The position numbers and the translations under genes were made by a program. The notes under the pieces are model-generated. The model saw only the letters and a program-made list of their open reading frames with translations. It did no database searches and was not told the DNA's origin. From Thermoleophilia bacterium (GTDB lineage: Bacteria; Actinomycetota; Thermoleophilia; RBG-16-64-13), in the NCBI GenBank assembly GCA_027493445.1, contig JAOSKU010000001.1, forward strand, positions 3,983,845 to 4,047,844: a stretch of 64,000 nucleotides of DNA. The letters run 5' to 3'. Of this stretch, positions 24,764-33,986 are shown piece by piece; the stretch's first letter is position 1; the number at the start of each line of letters is the position of its first letter.

Positions 24764-26155
24764 GTGGGTGTGAGCACTGCGAGTAGGAGCACGAAGGTCA
24801 AAGCGGGTGATGGGAAGGGGTTTGGGCACCTCCTCAGCCCGATCAAGATCGGCGGGCTCGAAATCAAGAACCGCATTGCCCTCTCGCCGATGAACGAGAC
24901 ATTTTCTGACGGCGAGGGACGCGCGGGCGAGCAGTGCATCGCCTACTTTGCCGCCCGCGCCCGGGGTGGCACCGGCCTCCTCGTCACAGGGGCGGTGATG
25001 GGCACGCGGACGGCCGCCAAGTTCGTATGGGGACGCAACCTCTACTGCTTCAACGAGGGCCACCTGCAGAGCCTCGTGCTGTTGACCGAGCGGGTGCACT
25101 ATTTCGGGGGCAAGATTGCCGCCCAGATGACCATCGGTTTCGGGCGCCAGGGCCACTCCTACGACCACGAGGAACTGGTGCCGGCGCCGACGGCGGGGTT
25201 GCCGTACGAGTTCGGCCTGGATGCCCAACCCCGGTTCATCGCCGGAGGGATGCGCCGGAACGAGCGTGCCCGGAGTTTCGGCTACGGTCAGATGACCCGC
25301 GAGATGAGCATTGAGGAGATCCACCACGATCAGCGCGAGTTCGCGAACAGCTGCCAGCTCGCGGTGCTCGCCGGCTTCGACGTCATCGAGGTCCACGCGC
25401 CCCACGGCTATCTGGAGCACCAGTTCCTCTCGCCGCTCTCGAACAAGCGCACCGATATGTACGGCGGTGAGTGGCACAACCGCAAGCGCTTCATCAATGA
25501 GGCCATGGAACAGGTGCGTTATGCGGTCCCGAACACTCCCGTGGGCGTGCGCATCAGCGCCGAGGAGCACTTCGAGGGAGGACTCACGCGCGAGGAGATG
25601 ATCGACGTCGCTCTCGGCCTGGAAGCTCGGGGCGCCGACTACGTTAGCCTTTCCGACGGCGGCGGTTATGAAGAGGCCGGTCACCTGGTGGGCGAAGAGG
25701 ACCGCGTGGAGCACATCCCCGATTCGGCGGTCGACTTCAAGAAGGCGCTGAAGGTGCCGGTCATCGTCGCGTCGCAGCACGATCCGATCAAGGCCGACGC
25801 CGACATTGCCGCAGGGAAATATGACATCTCGGGGCTCGGCCGGCAGCTCTTCGTCGATCCGGACTATGCGACCAAACTCGCTGAGGGCCGCGCCGAGGAG
25901 ATCGTGCGCTGCACCCGCTGCAACACCTGCCTGGCCCGCTGTCTGGCCGGCATCGGACCTGCGTGCCCCAACAACCCCTGGCTGGGACGGGAGTATGCCG
26001 ACCAGGGTCTCATGATCGGCCCGCGGCGTAAGGGCGAGAAGCTGCTGCCTCCGGGCGGCCCCATGCCCGCCGTCTACGGCCGGCCGTGGTGGAAGCCCGA
26101 GATCACCATCGACGAAGAGCACTTCCGGCCTTTCCGCGGTCCGGGGCCTCGGTAG
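24764..26155 (+). CDS. Old-yellow-enzyme-type flavoenzyme with Fe-S motif (BaiCD/dienoyl-CoA reductase-like)
   Basis: About 463 residues. The TIM-barrel FMN domain starts LLSPIKIGGLEIKNRIALSPM, with FDVIEVHAPHGYLEHQFLSPLSNKRTDMYGGEWHNR and VGVRISAEEHFEGG, and ends near GLGRQLFVDP. A Cys cluster CTRCNTCLARCLAGIGPAC then holds a 4Fe-4S cluster. The C-terminal FAD/NAD domain of full-length dienoyl-CoA reductases is missing, so it needs an external electron donor. Such enzymes reduce or form C=C bonds next to a carbonyl. A perfect ribosome site (AGGAG) sits 6 bases before an ATG at 24751 that is one base out of frame; removing one G from 24760-24764 would give MISGVGVSTASRSTKVKAGDG, probably the real start. 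Confidence 0.85.
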   Translation: MGVSTASRSTKVKAGDGKGFGHLLSPIKIGGLEIKNRIALSPMNETFSDGEGRAGEQCIAYFAARARGGTGLLVTGAVMGTRTAAKFVWGRNLYCFNEGHLQSLVLLTERVHYFGGKIAAQMTIGFGRQGHSYDHEELVPAPTAGLPYEFGLDAQPRFIAGGMRRNERARSFGYGQMTREMSIEEIHHDQREFANSCQLAVLAGFDVIEVHAPHGYLEHQFLSPLSNKRTDMYGGEWHNRKRFINEAMEQVRYAVPNTPVGVRISAEEHFEGGLTREEMIDVALGLEARGADYVSLSDGGGYEEAGHLVGEEDRVEHIPDSAVDFKKALKVPVIVASQHDPIKADADIAAGKYDISGLGRQLFVDPDYATKLAEGRAEEIVRCTRCNTCLARCLAGIGPACPNNPWLGREYADQGLMIGPRRKGEKLLPPGGPMPAVYGRPWWKPEITIDEEHFRPFRGPGPR

Positions 26156-26180
26156 GCACTACTCAAGAAGGGGGGGCGGC

Positions 26181-27206
26181 GTGTCGACCTTCGTCCACGA
26201 CGACTATTTCAAGATCGATCCCGAACCGCACTTGATGGGCGAGATGGCCCCGCTCATGCACTACCCGGGGGTGCAGATGTGGTGGCGTTCCATCGACGGC
26301 ATCAAGCGAGCGCTGAACACCGGTATGCCGGAGCGCTGCTTCGTGGGTTTGGAGCCGCATGAACTGAAGAAAGACCCGACTCCAGAGGGGCTGCTGGCGG
26401 CCATGGACAAGTATGGGGTGGACATCGCCTGCCTGCTTCCCGAGTCGATGATGGACACCACCGGCTACTCCAGCCGCTGGTGCTCGAACGGCGAGATGGC
26501 CCGGGTGGTCGAAGCGCATCCTGACCGATTCATGTACCAGCCGAACGTCTCGCCGATCAAACAGCGCGGCCTGAAGAACTCCGTCTGGGAGCTCGAGTAC
26601 TGGGCGAAGGAGAAGGACGCGAAGATCTTCAAGTTCTACCCGCCCGAAGACACCTACATCAACGATCCCGACCTCTGGCCCTTCTACGAGAAGGCCGAGG
26701 AGTTGGGCATCGTCCTCGACATCCACACCGGCTTCAGCTGGGTACCGCCGGGAAAGAGCAAGTATGCTCAGCCGATCTTCCTCGACGATGTCGCCCGGGA
26801 CTTCCCCGAGTTGCGGATCGTGGCCTTCCACATGGGCTATCCCCAGTGCGACGAGCTCAACATGGTGGCCATGGGGCACCCCAACGTCTACCTGTGCCTC
26901 AGCCTGCTGATCCCCTGGGCCATGAACGCGCCGCGCAAGTTCGCGCGCATCATCGGCGAGGCGCTGCGGTTCGCTGGCCCTGACCGTATCATCTGGGGCA
27001 CCGACACCCCCGGCTTCGCCTTCCAGGTCCGCTGGTCCGTGGAAGGCTTCCGCGACTTCCAGATCCCCGAGGACATGCAGGAAGGCTACGGCTACCCGCA
27101 GATTACCGAAGCGGACCGGCGCAAGATCTTCGGCGGAAACCTGGCAGGTCTGCTGGGGGTCGACACGTCGAAACGGCGCGTCTCCGTCCCTGCGGGGCAT
27201 GAGTAG
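26181..27206 (+). CDS. Amidohydrolase-2 family protein (ACMSD/resorcylate decarboxylase-like)
   Basis: 341 residues, GTG start after a G-rich site. Features of the metal-dependent TIM-barrel: the N-terminal IDPEPHLMGEMAP (here P-H in place of the usual H-x-H), MDKYGVDIACLLPESMMDTTGY, KIFKFYPPED, LDIHTGFSW, RIVAFHMGYPQCDELNMV, and the metal/acid end DRIIWGTDTPGFAF. Members hydrolyse rings or decarboxylate aromatic and 2-pyrone acids. The altered first metal motif makes decarboxylase or hydratase chemistry possible, but I cannot decide. Ends with KIFGGNLAGLLGV, typical for the family. Confidence 0.8.
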   Translation: MSTFVHDDYFKIDPEPHLMGEMAPLMHYPGVQMWWRSIDGIKRALNTGMPERCFVGLEPHELKKDPTPEGLLAAMDKYGVDIACLLPESMMDTTGYSSRWCSNGEMARVVEAHPDRFMYQPNVSPIKQRGLKNSVWELEYWAKEKDAKIFKFYPPEDTYINDPDLWPFYEKAEELGIVLDIHTGFSWVPPGKSKYAQPIFLDDVARDFPELRIVAFHMGYPQCDELNMVAMGHPNVYLCLSLLIPWAMNAPRKFARIIGEALRFAGPDRIIWGTDTPGFAFQVRWSVEGFRDFQIPEDMQEGYGYPQITEADRRKIFGGNLAGLLGVDTSKRRVSVPAGHE

Positions 27207-27241
27207 TACGTGATGTTCCGCGTGGGGGAAGGAGGATTCCG

Positions 27242-28123
27242 GTGAGCCCGTCACAGTGGATCCAGCTGCTATTCTCGGGCCTGACGTCCGGAGCTATCTA
27301 CGGCCTGATAGGCCTCGGCTACGTGACGATCTACCGGACCTCCCGGGTGGTGAACTTCGCCCAGGGTTCCTTTGTCATGCTGGGCGCGCTGATCGCCTTC
27401 TCGCTTCTGAATGAAGCGCACCTTCCGTACTGGGCCGCCGGCCTTGGCTCTGTCCTCGCAGTCATGCTGATCAGCATGGTGATGTACCGGGTGGTCATCG
27501 CGCCGATCATCAAGGTCTCGCTCATCGCGATGATCCTGGGGACGATCGGTGTGAGCTTGGTGCTCGAGAATCTGGCACTCATCAGATGGGGCGGGTACGG
27601 GCAAAGCCTGCCTGCATTCACGTCGGGCTCGTTCGACATCGCCGGCGTTATCCTCCCCAAGCAGAGCTTGTGGATCATCAGCCTCACGGCATTGATCCTG
27701 GTGGGCCTCTACCTGCTTGCGAACCGCACCTTCCTGGGCAAGCAGATGACGGCCACCGCTTCGAATCCCATCGCGGCCGAGACGTGCGGTGTCTACACCA
27801 ACCGCATGGTGTTGGTTGCCTTTGCCATCAGCGCGGCGATAGCGGCCTTCAGCGGCATTGCCATCAGCTCGATCAACCCCGTGAGCTACCTGTCGGGCGG
27901 GGTCTTCGGGTTGACCGGCTTTGTTGCCGCCATCCTGGGCGGCTGGGGTTCCAGCACGGGTGCCGTCGTCGGCGGCTTGACTCTCGGACTGGTGGAGGCG
28001 GTGGCGATCGGATTGCTGCCGGCCGGCTACAAGGGTGCGGTGGCGTTCATCCTGCTCCTCCTAATCCTCTATCTCCGGCCCTCGGGTATTTTGGGCCGGT
28101 CCGCCGCTGAGGGCGAGTCATGA
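27242..28123 (+). CDS. livH: Liv-type ABC importer permease, LivH
   Basis: 293 residues, about eight hydrophobic segments. Characteristic blocks: GLTSGAIYGLIGLGYVTIYRTSRVVNFAQGSFVMLGAL at the start, TASNPIAAETCGVYTNRMVLVAFAISAAIAAFSGIA, and FVAAILGGWGSSTGAVVGGLTLGLVEAVAIG, with the C-terminal LLILYLRPSGILG. GGAGG precedes the GTG start. The stop overlaps the next gene (ATGA). HAAT-type importers carry branched amino acids but also aromatic acids, amides and other organic acids; here the context suggests the substrate of the catabolic cluster. Confidence 0.9.
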   Translation: MSPSQWIQLLFSGLTSGAIYGLIGLGYVTIYRTSRVVNFAQGSFVMLGALIAFSLLNEAHLPYWAAGLGSVLAVMLISMVMYRVVIAPIIKVSLIAMILGTIGVSLVLENLALIRWGGYGQSLPAFTSGSFDIAGVILPKQSLWIISLTALILVGLYLLANRTFLGKQMTATASNPIAAETCGVYTNRMVLVAFAISAAIAAFSGIAISSINPVSYLSGGVFGLTGFVAAILGGWGSSTGAVVGGLTLGLVEAVAIGLLPAGYKGAVAFILLLLILYLRPSGILGRSAAEGES

Positions 28124-30753
28124 GCGACGCCGGCACGCTTCTCCGGCGGCGTGGCACGCTTCTGAAGGCTGCCTTCGCGATCATCCTGATCGGCTGGCCG
28201 CTCGTCTACCCAAGCCAGTACGGGATGAACGTGATGGCGACGGCAGGCCTGTATGCCCTCCTCACCATCAGCGTTTCGCTGGTGATAGGTCAGGCCGGTC
28301 AGCTCTCCTTCGGCCATTCGGCCTTCTATGGCATCGGGGCCTATGCCGCCGCCCTGTTGGTGGTGCGATACGATGTCCCTTCCGTGCTCGCTCTGCTGGC
28401 CGGTGCCATGGCGAGTGCCCTCGTCGCCCTCATCGTGGGCCGTCCCGTCCTCCGTCTTCGCTACTTCTATCTGGCCCTGGCTACGATCGGCCTTGGCCAG
28501 ATCTTCACCGTCCTCGTCATCCAGTTGCGTGAGGTGACGGGGGGTTGGAACGGACTTGCTCCCATACCGAGCCTCAGGCTGTTCGGTCTTCCGATCAACA
28601 CGTACGAACGCAAGTACTACGTTGTGTGGGTGGTCGTGCTGCTGGTGGTCCTCTTCAGTCAACGCGCCCTGAATCACCGCACGGGGCGATCGCTGCGCGC
28701 GCTGGCGACCAGCGAGATCGCAGCTTCGACCCTGGGGGTGCGGACGGCTAATTGGAAGCTGCTCGCGTTCGTGGTGAGCGCCGGCTTCTGCGGGATCGCC
28801 GGCGGCCTGTTCGCATTCAACACCGGGGCGGTCACCCCGGGTTCCTTCTCATTCAGTGTTGCCGTCCTGCCGGTCATCATGATGTTGCTCGGAGGAGCGG
28901 AGACGCTTTGGGGGGGCGTGCTCGGCGCGATCGTCCTCACCTGGATATTGAACGCCTTTTCCGGGGCTGCGCAGTACAGCGGTCTCATCTACGCCGTAGC
29001 CATGGTCCTGCTCCTCCTGTTCCTTCCGAACGGTGTCGTTCAGGGTGTGAACAGCGCTCGCGTCGGCCGGCTGCTCGCGTTCCTGCGAGGAGGTGCTCCG
29101 GCGCTGTCCGGGGCAGCCGTCCCAGCACTCGAGTCGTTGGCGCTCGGTGTCGAGAGAGAGGCGCCGCGCCTGGACGGAGAGCAGATCACCGATCATACGA
29201 AGAGCGAGAGACATCGTCCGGACGAGCCTCTTCTGATAGTCGACGACGTGTCCGTCGACTTCGGCGGTCTCCGGGCTGTGAACCGGGTCTCGCTTTCGGT
29301 CTTAGAGGGTCAGATCGTCGCTCTCATAGGCCCCAACGGAGCAGGCAAGACCACGCTCTTCAACGTCATCAGCCACCTGCAGCGGCCCGCAACCGGCAGC
29401 GTGACGTTCGGCGGGACGCCAACGGCCGCCCTGGCATCCGCATCCGTCGCTCGGCTGGGTGTCGCACGCACCTTTCAGAACCTACGCATCTTCGCAAACA
29501 TGACGGTGCTCGAAAACGTCCAAGTGGGTTGTCACCGGCACGAGCACTCCACCTTGCTCGGGGACGGGCTGGGCCTGCCGCGTCAACGCCGGGAGGAACG
29601 GCGCTCGATCGCTCGCGCCCTCGAGGCGCTGAGGCTCGTGGGCCTGGAGGGCCACGCGGGGAAGCCGGCGGGTAGCCTGCCTTACGGCCAGCAGAGGCTG
29701 GTCGAGATCGCACGCGCACTCGCTTCGGAACCCCGGCTCTTGCTGCTGGATGAGCCAGCCGCCGGCTTGAACGCGTCAGAGCGAGCTTACCTGGTAGACC
29801 GGATCGCCCGCATCCGGGACGCCGGGGTGACCGTGCTGCTGGTCGAACACGACATCGACCTGGTCATGGGCATCTCCGACAGAGTCAATGTCCTCGACTA
29901 TGGCGTATTGATAGCCAGCGGCCGCCCGGCCGAGGTGCGAGACGATCCCGCGGTGATCGAAGCCTACTTGGGCGTCAGCCAGTGTACAGAGTCGAAGGAA
30001 GCGACCTGTGCGGCTCGGAGCGCCGACGGTGACGGCGAGATTCCTCTGCTCTCGGTGGACAACCTATCCACGAGCTACGGCCCCATCAGAGCGCTCCGCG
30101 GCGTCTGCTTCGAGGTGTTCGAAGGAGAGACGGTTGTCGTGCTGGGGGCGAACGGCGCCGGCAAGACGACCCTCTTGCGTACGATCTCCGGCGTGCTGCG
30201 CCCCGTCGAGGGTCGCGTCGTCTACCGCGGGGACGACATCACCCGTGTGGCGACGGCCAAGATCGCGGCGCGGGGGGTATGCCAGGTGCCCGAGGGTCGC
30301 CAGCTCTTCCCGACACTGAGCGTAGAGGACAACTTGGTCGTAGGCACGGCTTCTCGCCGGCGCCGGGGTGATATCGGGGAGGACCTGGCTTTCGTCTACG
30401 AGTTGTTCCCCGTTCTCGCAGAGAGGCGCAAGCAGACGGCAGGCTCATTGTCGGGCGGGCAGCAACAAATGCTTGCGATCGGTCGTGCGCTCATGGGCCG
30501 ACCTGAGCTCCTTCTCCTCGACGAGCCTTCCATGGGTCTCGCTCCGCTGTTAGTCGAGCACATCTTCGAGACGCTGCGCAGCTTGAATAAGCGAGGTCTC
30601 ACCATCCTCATGGTTGAGCAGAACGCAGAGCTGGCGTTGGCTATGGCCGACCATGCCATCGTGCTTCAAACCGGCTTCGCCGCTGTCTCCGGACCGGCGG
30701 CGGAGCTGCGGAACGACCAAAGGGTTCGGGAGTGCTACTTGGGTCAGTCGTGA
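28120..30753 (+). CDS. Liv-type ABC importer: permease and both ATPases in one chain (LivM-LivG-LivF fusion)
   Basis: 877 residues in one unbroken frame. Residues about 1-320 are the LivM permease (LVIGQAGQLSFGHSAFYGIGAYAAALL, ATIGLGQIFTVLVIQLREVTGGWNGL, GMCGIAGG-like FCGIAGGLFAFNTGAVTPGSF). Residues about 365-625 are LivG: Walker A GPNGAGKTT, VARTFQNLRIFANMTVLENV, signature SLPYGQQRLVEIARAL, LLLLDEPAAGLN. Residues about 645-877 are LivF: GANGAGKTT, QVPEGRQLFPTLSVEDNL, SLSGGQQQMLAIGRAL, LLLLDEPSMGLAP, MVEQN. Hydrophilic linkers of about 45 and 20 residues (rich in Glu, Arg, Thr) join them and contain no internal Met start. These are normally three separate genes. Confidence 0.9.
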   Translation: MSDAGTLLRRRGTLLKAAFAIILIGWPLVYPSQYGMNVMATAGLYALLTISVSLVIGQAGQLSFGHSAFYGIGAYAAALLVVRYDVPSVLALLAGAMASALVALIVGRPVLRLRYFYLALATIGLGQIFTVLVIQLREVTGGWNGLAPIPSLRLFGLPINTYERKYYVVWVVVLLVVLFSQRALNHRTGRSLRALATSEIAASTLGVRTANWKLLAFVVSAGFCGIAGGLFAFNTGAVTPGSFSFSVAVLPVIMMLLGGAETLWGGVLGAIVLTWILNAFSGAAQYSGLIYAVAMVLLLLFLPNGVVQGVNSARVGRLLAFLRGGAPALSGAAVPALESLALGVEREAPRLDGEQITDHTKSERHRPDEPLLIVDDVSVDFGGLRAVNRVSLSVLEGQIVALIGPNGAGKTTLFNVISHLQRPATGSVTFGGTPTAALASASVARLGVARTFQNLRIFANMTVLENVQVGCHRHEHSTLLGDGLGLPRQRREERRSIARALEALRLVGLEGHAGKPAGSLPYGQQRLVEIARALASEPRLLLLDEPAAGLNASERAYLVDRIARIRDAGVTVLLVEHDIDLVMGISDRVNVLDYGVLIASGRPAEVRDDPAVIEAYLGVSQCTESKEATCAARSADGDGEIPLLSVDNLSTSYGPIRALRGVCFEVFEGETVVVLGANGAGKTTLLRTISGVLRPVEGRVVYRGDDITRVATAKIAARGVCQVPEGRQLFPTLSVEDNLVVGTASRRRRGDIGEDLAFVYELFPVLAERRKQTAGSLSGGQQQMLAIGRALMGRPELLLLDEPSMGLAPLLVEHIFETLRSLNKRGLTILMVEQNAELALAMADHAIVLQTGFAAVSGPAAELRNDQRVRECYLGQS

Positions 30754-30811
30754 GCGGCTGCTCACTGGTGACAGTCCAAACGAGAAAGTGCATCGAAGAA
30801 AAGGGGGAGTA

Positions 30812-32095
30812 ATGCGAACGAGAAAGGCAACCTTGAAGACCCCGGTTTTGGTCCTGATGTTCCTGCTGACGGCGTCGCTGCTCGTCGTGGGTTGCGGCGG
30901 GGACGACACGACAACGACCACGGCGCCGGTTGGTACGGACACCACCACTGCCGGGACCACTGAGACGACTGCCGGCGGCGGCGATTCCGGTCCGATCAAG
31001 GTCGGCGTGATCCTCCCGCTGACGGGCCCAGCAGCGGCGCCCGCCGCGTCGGTGAAGAACGGCCTCGAGCTCGAGATCGAGGCGATCAACGCAGCGGGTG
31101 GTATCGGCGGGCGGCAGATCGAGTTGGTCATCGAAGACGATGGCTCAGTGGTGGACAAGGCAGTGGCAGCCGCCACCAAGCTGATCCAGCAGGACAACGT
31201 CACTGCCATCCTCGGTCCGTTCCCTCCCTACGAGTTGCCGGCTACTCGGCAGATGACCGAAGAAGCGCAAATACCCCAGATCATTTACCAACCGCCGTCG
31301 CTCCAGCAGGTTAGCGACACGTACCTGTGGTCGTTCACGAACCAGCAGGGTGTGCGCTACAACGGTTCGGCCGCCGCGCAGATGATGAAAGAGGCGGGCT
31401 ACAAGAAGGTCGTGCTGGTCCACGACACGATCCCTACGTTCGTCGAATCGGTGCAGATGACGGCAGAGTTCGGCCGGCAGGCCGGTATCGAGATGATCGT
31501 GGCGCCGGATACCTGGGATGACGGCGAGACCGACCTGACGCCCGTTTTGACGAAGATCGCTGCCTTCATACAGAACGCCAATCCAGATGCTGTGTACATC
31601 GGCTGCAACGTGCCCAGTTTCCCGGTGGTAGTGAAGACCCTTCGTAGTCTGGGGGTGAGCCAGCCGGTCATCGGTGCGCCCTCGGTGGGGCACCCTGCCA
31701 CATTCTCCCAGGGTCCCGAGGCCGTTGAAGGAGTTGAGTTCGCGAGCGTTCTGTTGGTCAACGCCGGACAAGGGCCGTCTGACTACGAAGGCACGGCCGT
31801 GGCGGTTGAGTTCGACAAGCGATACACGGAGAAGTACGGGCAGCCCGCCGACTTCTTCTCAGGCTTCGGCTACGACACCGCCCACATCCTCGAAGCGGGA
31901 CTCAAGGGCGGCGGCGACGATAAAGCCAAGATCCGCGATGCGCTCGAGTCGATCACGGATCTCCAGCTGGCCAACGGCAAGTACACATACACCCCCGAAG
32001 ATCACCTCGGGGTCCACGATGGCTATTTCCAGTGGAAGATCGAGGGCGGCAAGTACGTCTTGGTGAAGCAGCTCGATCCGGAGCCCGCTCAATAG
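30812..32095 (+). CDS. Liv-type ABC importer substrate-binding lipoprotein
   Basis: 427 residues. AAGGGGGAG precedes the ATG. Lipoprotein signal: Lys/Arg start, VLVLMFLLTASLLVVGC lipobox, then a Thr-rich linker (TTTTTAPVGTDTTTAGTTETT). The mature protein is a periplasmic-binding type I fold: IKVGVILPLTGPAAAPAASVKNGLELEIEAINAAGGIGGRQIELVIEDDGS, TAILGPFPPYELPA, KKVVLVHDTIPT, FFSGFGYDTAHILEAGLK. It is the only binding protein with the fused Liv importer and determines what the cluster takes up. Confidence 0.92.
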   Translation: MRTRKATLKTPVLVLMFLLTASLLVVGCGGDDTTTTTAPVGTDTTTAGTTETTAGGGDSGPIKVGVILPLTGPAAAPAASVKNGLELEIEAINAAGGIGGRQIELVIEDDGSVVDKAVAAATKLIQQDNVTAILGPFPPYELPATRQMTEEAQIPQIIYQPPSLQQVSDTYLWSFTNQQGVRYNGSAAAQMMKEAGYKKVVLVHDTIPTFVESVQMTAEFGRQAGIEMIVAPDTWDDGETDLTPVLTKIAAFIQNANPDAVYIGCNVPSFPVVVKTLRSLGVSQPVIGAPSVGHPATFSQGPEAVEGVEFASVLLVNAGQGPSDYEGTAVAVEFDKRYTEKYGQPADFFSGFGYDTAHILEAGLKGGGDDKAKIRDALESITDLQLANGKYTYTPEDHLGVHDGYFQWKIEGGKYVLVKQLDPEPAQ

Positions 32096-32253
32096 GGTCG
32101 CGGATCGGCCTGGGTGCTCGAGTCAGGCTCGGGCACCCCCTCCGACCGGGCCTTCCGCCGGCGCCGTGCCTCTGTATGGCATTGACGCGCTGCCGTGTCG
32201 GAAGGCCCGGTCGCACAGACAGTTCAGTAGACGAGAAAGAAGGGGATGCGGAC

Positions 32254-33446
32254 ATGCCCGGCGCTGAGTTTGCCATCATAGGAACTGGGGAGGTGCCATG
32301 CGGCATCTACCCGGACCGAAGCGAATTCGAGATTGCCTACCGGGTGGCGAAGCTTGCGCTGGCAGACGCCGGTATCGACAAGGACGACGTAGGCGCCGTT
32401 CTTTCTGCGTTCCATATCATGGGAAGCGAGTACAACACCGAGGCGGTGTTCGGTCGGTTGCCCGAAGCCATCGGGGCCCGCAACTGCAAGATCATCGCGA
32501 CCACTGTGTCCGGGGGCGGGTCGAGCTTCTCCATCCGCAAGACGGCCGAAGGTATCCTCCATTCGGGGAAGCCGAATACGTGCTCGTGATTCACGCGCAG
32601 CGCTTCTCGCAGTTCTCGGCCAACGAGCAGGCGGCCTACTTCGCGCACGCGGGGTCCGATCTCGAGTGGGAAGTCCCCTACGGCATGACCTACAACGCCC
32701 TGGCGGCCATGATGACCCAAGGCTACATGGCCTACACGGGGACCACCTTGGAGCAGGTCGCCGGCGTGTGCGTGGCCTGCCGCAAGTGGGCGAACCGGCA
32801 GCCGAACGCCATGTTCCGCGACAAGACCTTGACCGTCGAACAGGTACTGAACAGCCGGATGGTGGCGTATCCGCTCACGGCATACATGTGTAACGTGCTT
32901 GCCGACGGCGGCTGCGCCTACGTCATGACCACCGCTGAGAACGCGAAGAAGGTCTGCAAGAACCCCGTGTACGTGCTTGGGGAAGCCTCGGACTACAGCC
33001 ACCGGAGCATCATCAAATCCAAGGTCCGCGATCTGGACCGAATGCACGAGTTCTATGCCCCGGTGGCGCAGAAGGCGTACGAGCAGGCCGGGCTGGGCCC
33101 GGAGGACATGGACATCTACGAGATCTACGGGGCGTATCCGGTGGTCAGCCTCATGATGGCCGATGCGCTCGGCATCGTGGAACCGGGGCAGTCGGGTGCC
33201 CTGGTGGAGTCGGGCGCGACCAGCCCGGGCGGCAAGTACCCCATGACCACTAACGGGGAGGCGATGAGCTTCGGGCACACCGGCACCGGGGTCGGCTTCG
33301 CTCTATTCGTGGAGGGTGTGCGCCAGCTGCAAGGCAAGGCCGGCAAGGCGCAGGTGGAAGATGCCCGGTTCCTCATCGACGACTGTGGCGGCGGCGCGTT
33401 CATGGATGTGCACTTCACCGTCCTCGGAAATCAGATTCCCAGCTAG
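32254..33446 (+). CDS. Thiolase-fold protein lacking the usual nucleophile Cys (lipid-transfer/aldolase-like), one-base break at 32565-32568
   Basis: Starts MPGAEFAIIGTGEVPCGIYPDRSEFEIAYRVAKLALADAGI, the SCP-x/lipid-transfer thiolase pattern. Where thiolases have the acyl-accepting Cys (C-A-S-G), this reads TTVSGGGSSFSIRKTAEGIL, with no Cys. The frame breaks after ILHSG and resumes as EAEYVLVIHAQRFSQFSANEQAAYFAH if the G4 run at 32565-32568 is G5. C-terminal part: EIYGAYPVVSLMMADALGI, GGKYPMTTNGEAMSFGHTGTGVGFALFVEGVRQL. A thiolase fold without the Cys, followed directly by a DUF35 gene, is the arrangement of Ltp2-ChsH2 retro-aldolases of steroid side-chain breakdown; an aldolase or acyl-transfer role is inferred. 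Confidence 0.8.
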
Positions 33447-33455
33447 GAGGCACCG

Positions 33456-33986
33456 ATGAGCCTGCGAGACACGCTCAAGGAGAAGCTCGGGTGCACGGAC
33501 GAGGATTTCGTGAAACCGCTACCCCATCCGACCAAGTGGTCGGCCCCCTTCTGGGAGGGAACGAAGCAAGGCACGCTTCTTCTCAAGCACTGCCGCAACT
33601 GCGGCACAATCGACCATCCGCCCTATCTCTACTGCACGAACTGCTCGAGTGAGGAGGCCGAGTGGGTGGAGGCTTCGGGCAAGGCCACCCTCTACGCCTA
33701 TGCGGTCAATTCATACGGAGTGCCGCTCCCGTTCGTGGAGGATCTGCCGTATGTGACCGCTCTGATCGATCTGGCGGAGGGGCCGCGGATGATCTCGAAC
33801 ATCGTCGGATGCGCACCTGAGGAGCTCCGCAACGGGATGGAGCTCGAAGTGGTCTTCGAAGAACTTGCACCGAACGTCGTGCTGCCGAAGTGGCGCCCGG
33901 CGGGGGCTGAAGGGTCGGATATGGAGCGCGAATACCAACGGGTCCTCTACGAACGCAAGGGGATGACGGCGCCGCCCTCTGGCTGA
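33456..33986 (+). CDS. DUF35 Zn-ribbon/OB-fold protein, partner of the thiolase-fold gene
   Basis: About 150-176 residues, 9 bases after the thiolase-fold gene. Rubredoxin-like zinc ribbon CRNCGTIDHPPYLYCTNC followed by the OB part WVEASGKATLYAYAVNSYGVPLPFVEDLPYVTALIDLAEGPRMISNIVG and the C-terminal NGMELEVVFEELAPNVVLPKWRPAG. DUF35 proteins bind the acyl-CoA thioester and form a complex with their thiolase-like partner. As read, the frame overlaps the start of the hydratase gene; if the G5 run 33901-33905 were G6 it would stop as WRPAGG just before the next ATG (33921), which looks more natural. Confidence 0.85.
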   Translation: MSLRDTLKEKLGCTDEDFVKPLPHPTKWSAPFWEGTKQGTLLLKHCRNCGTIDHPPYLYCTNCSSEEAEWVEASGKATLYAYAVNSYGVPLPFVEDLPYVTALIDLAEGPRMISNIVGCAPEELRNGMELEVVFEELAPNVVLPKWRPAGAEGSDMEREYQRVLYERKGMTAPPSG

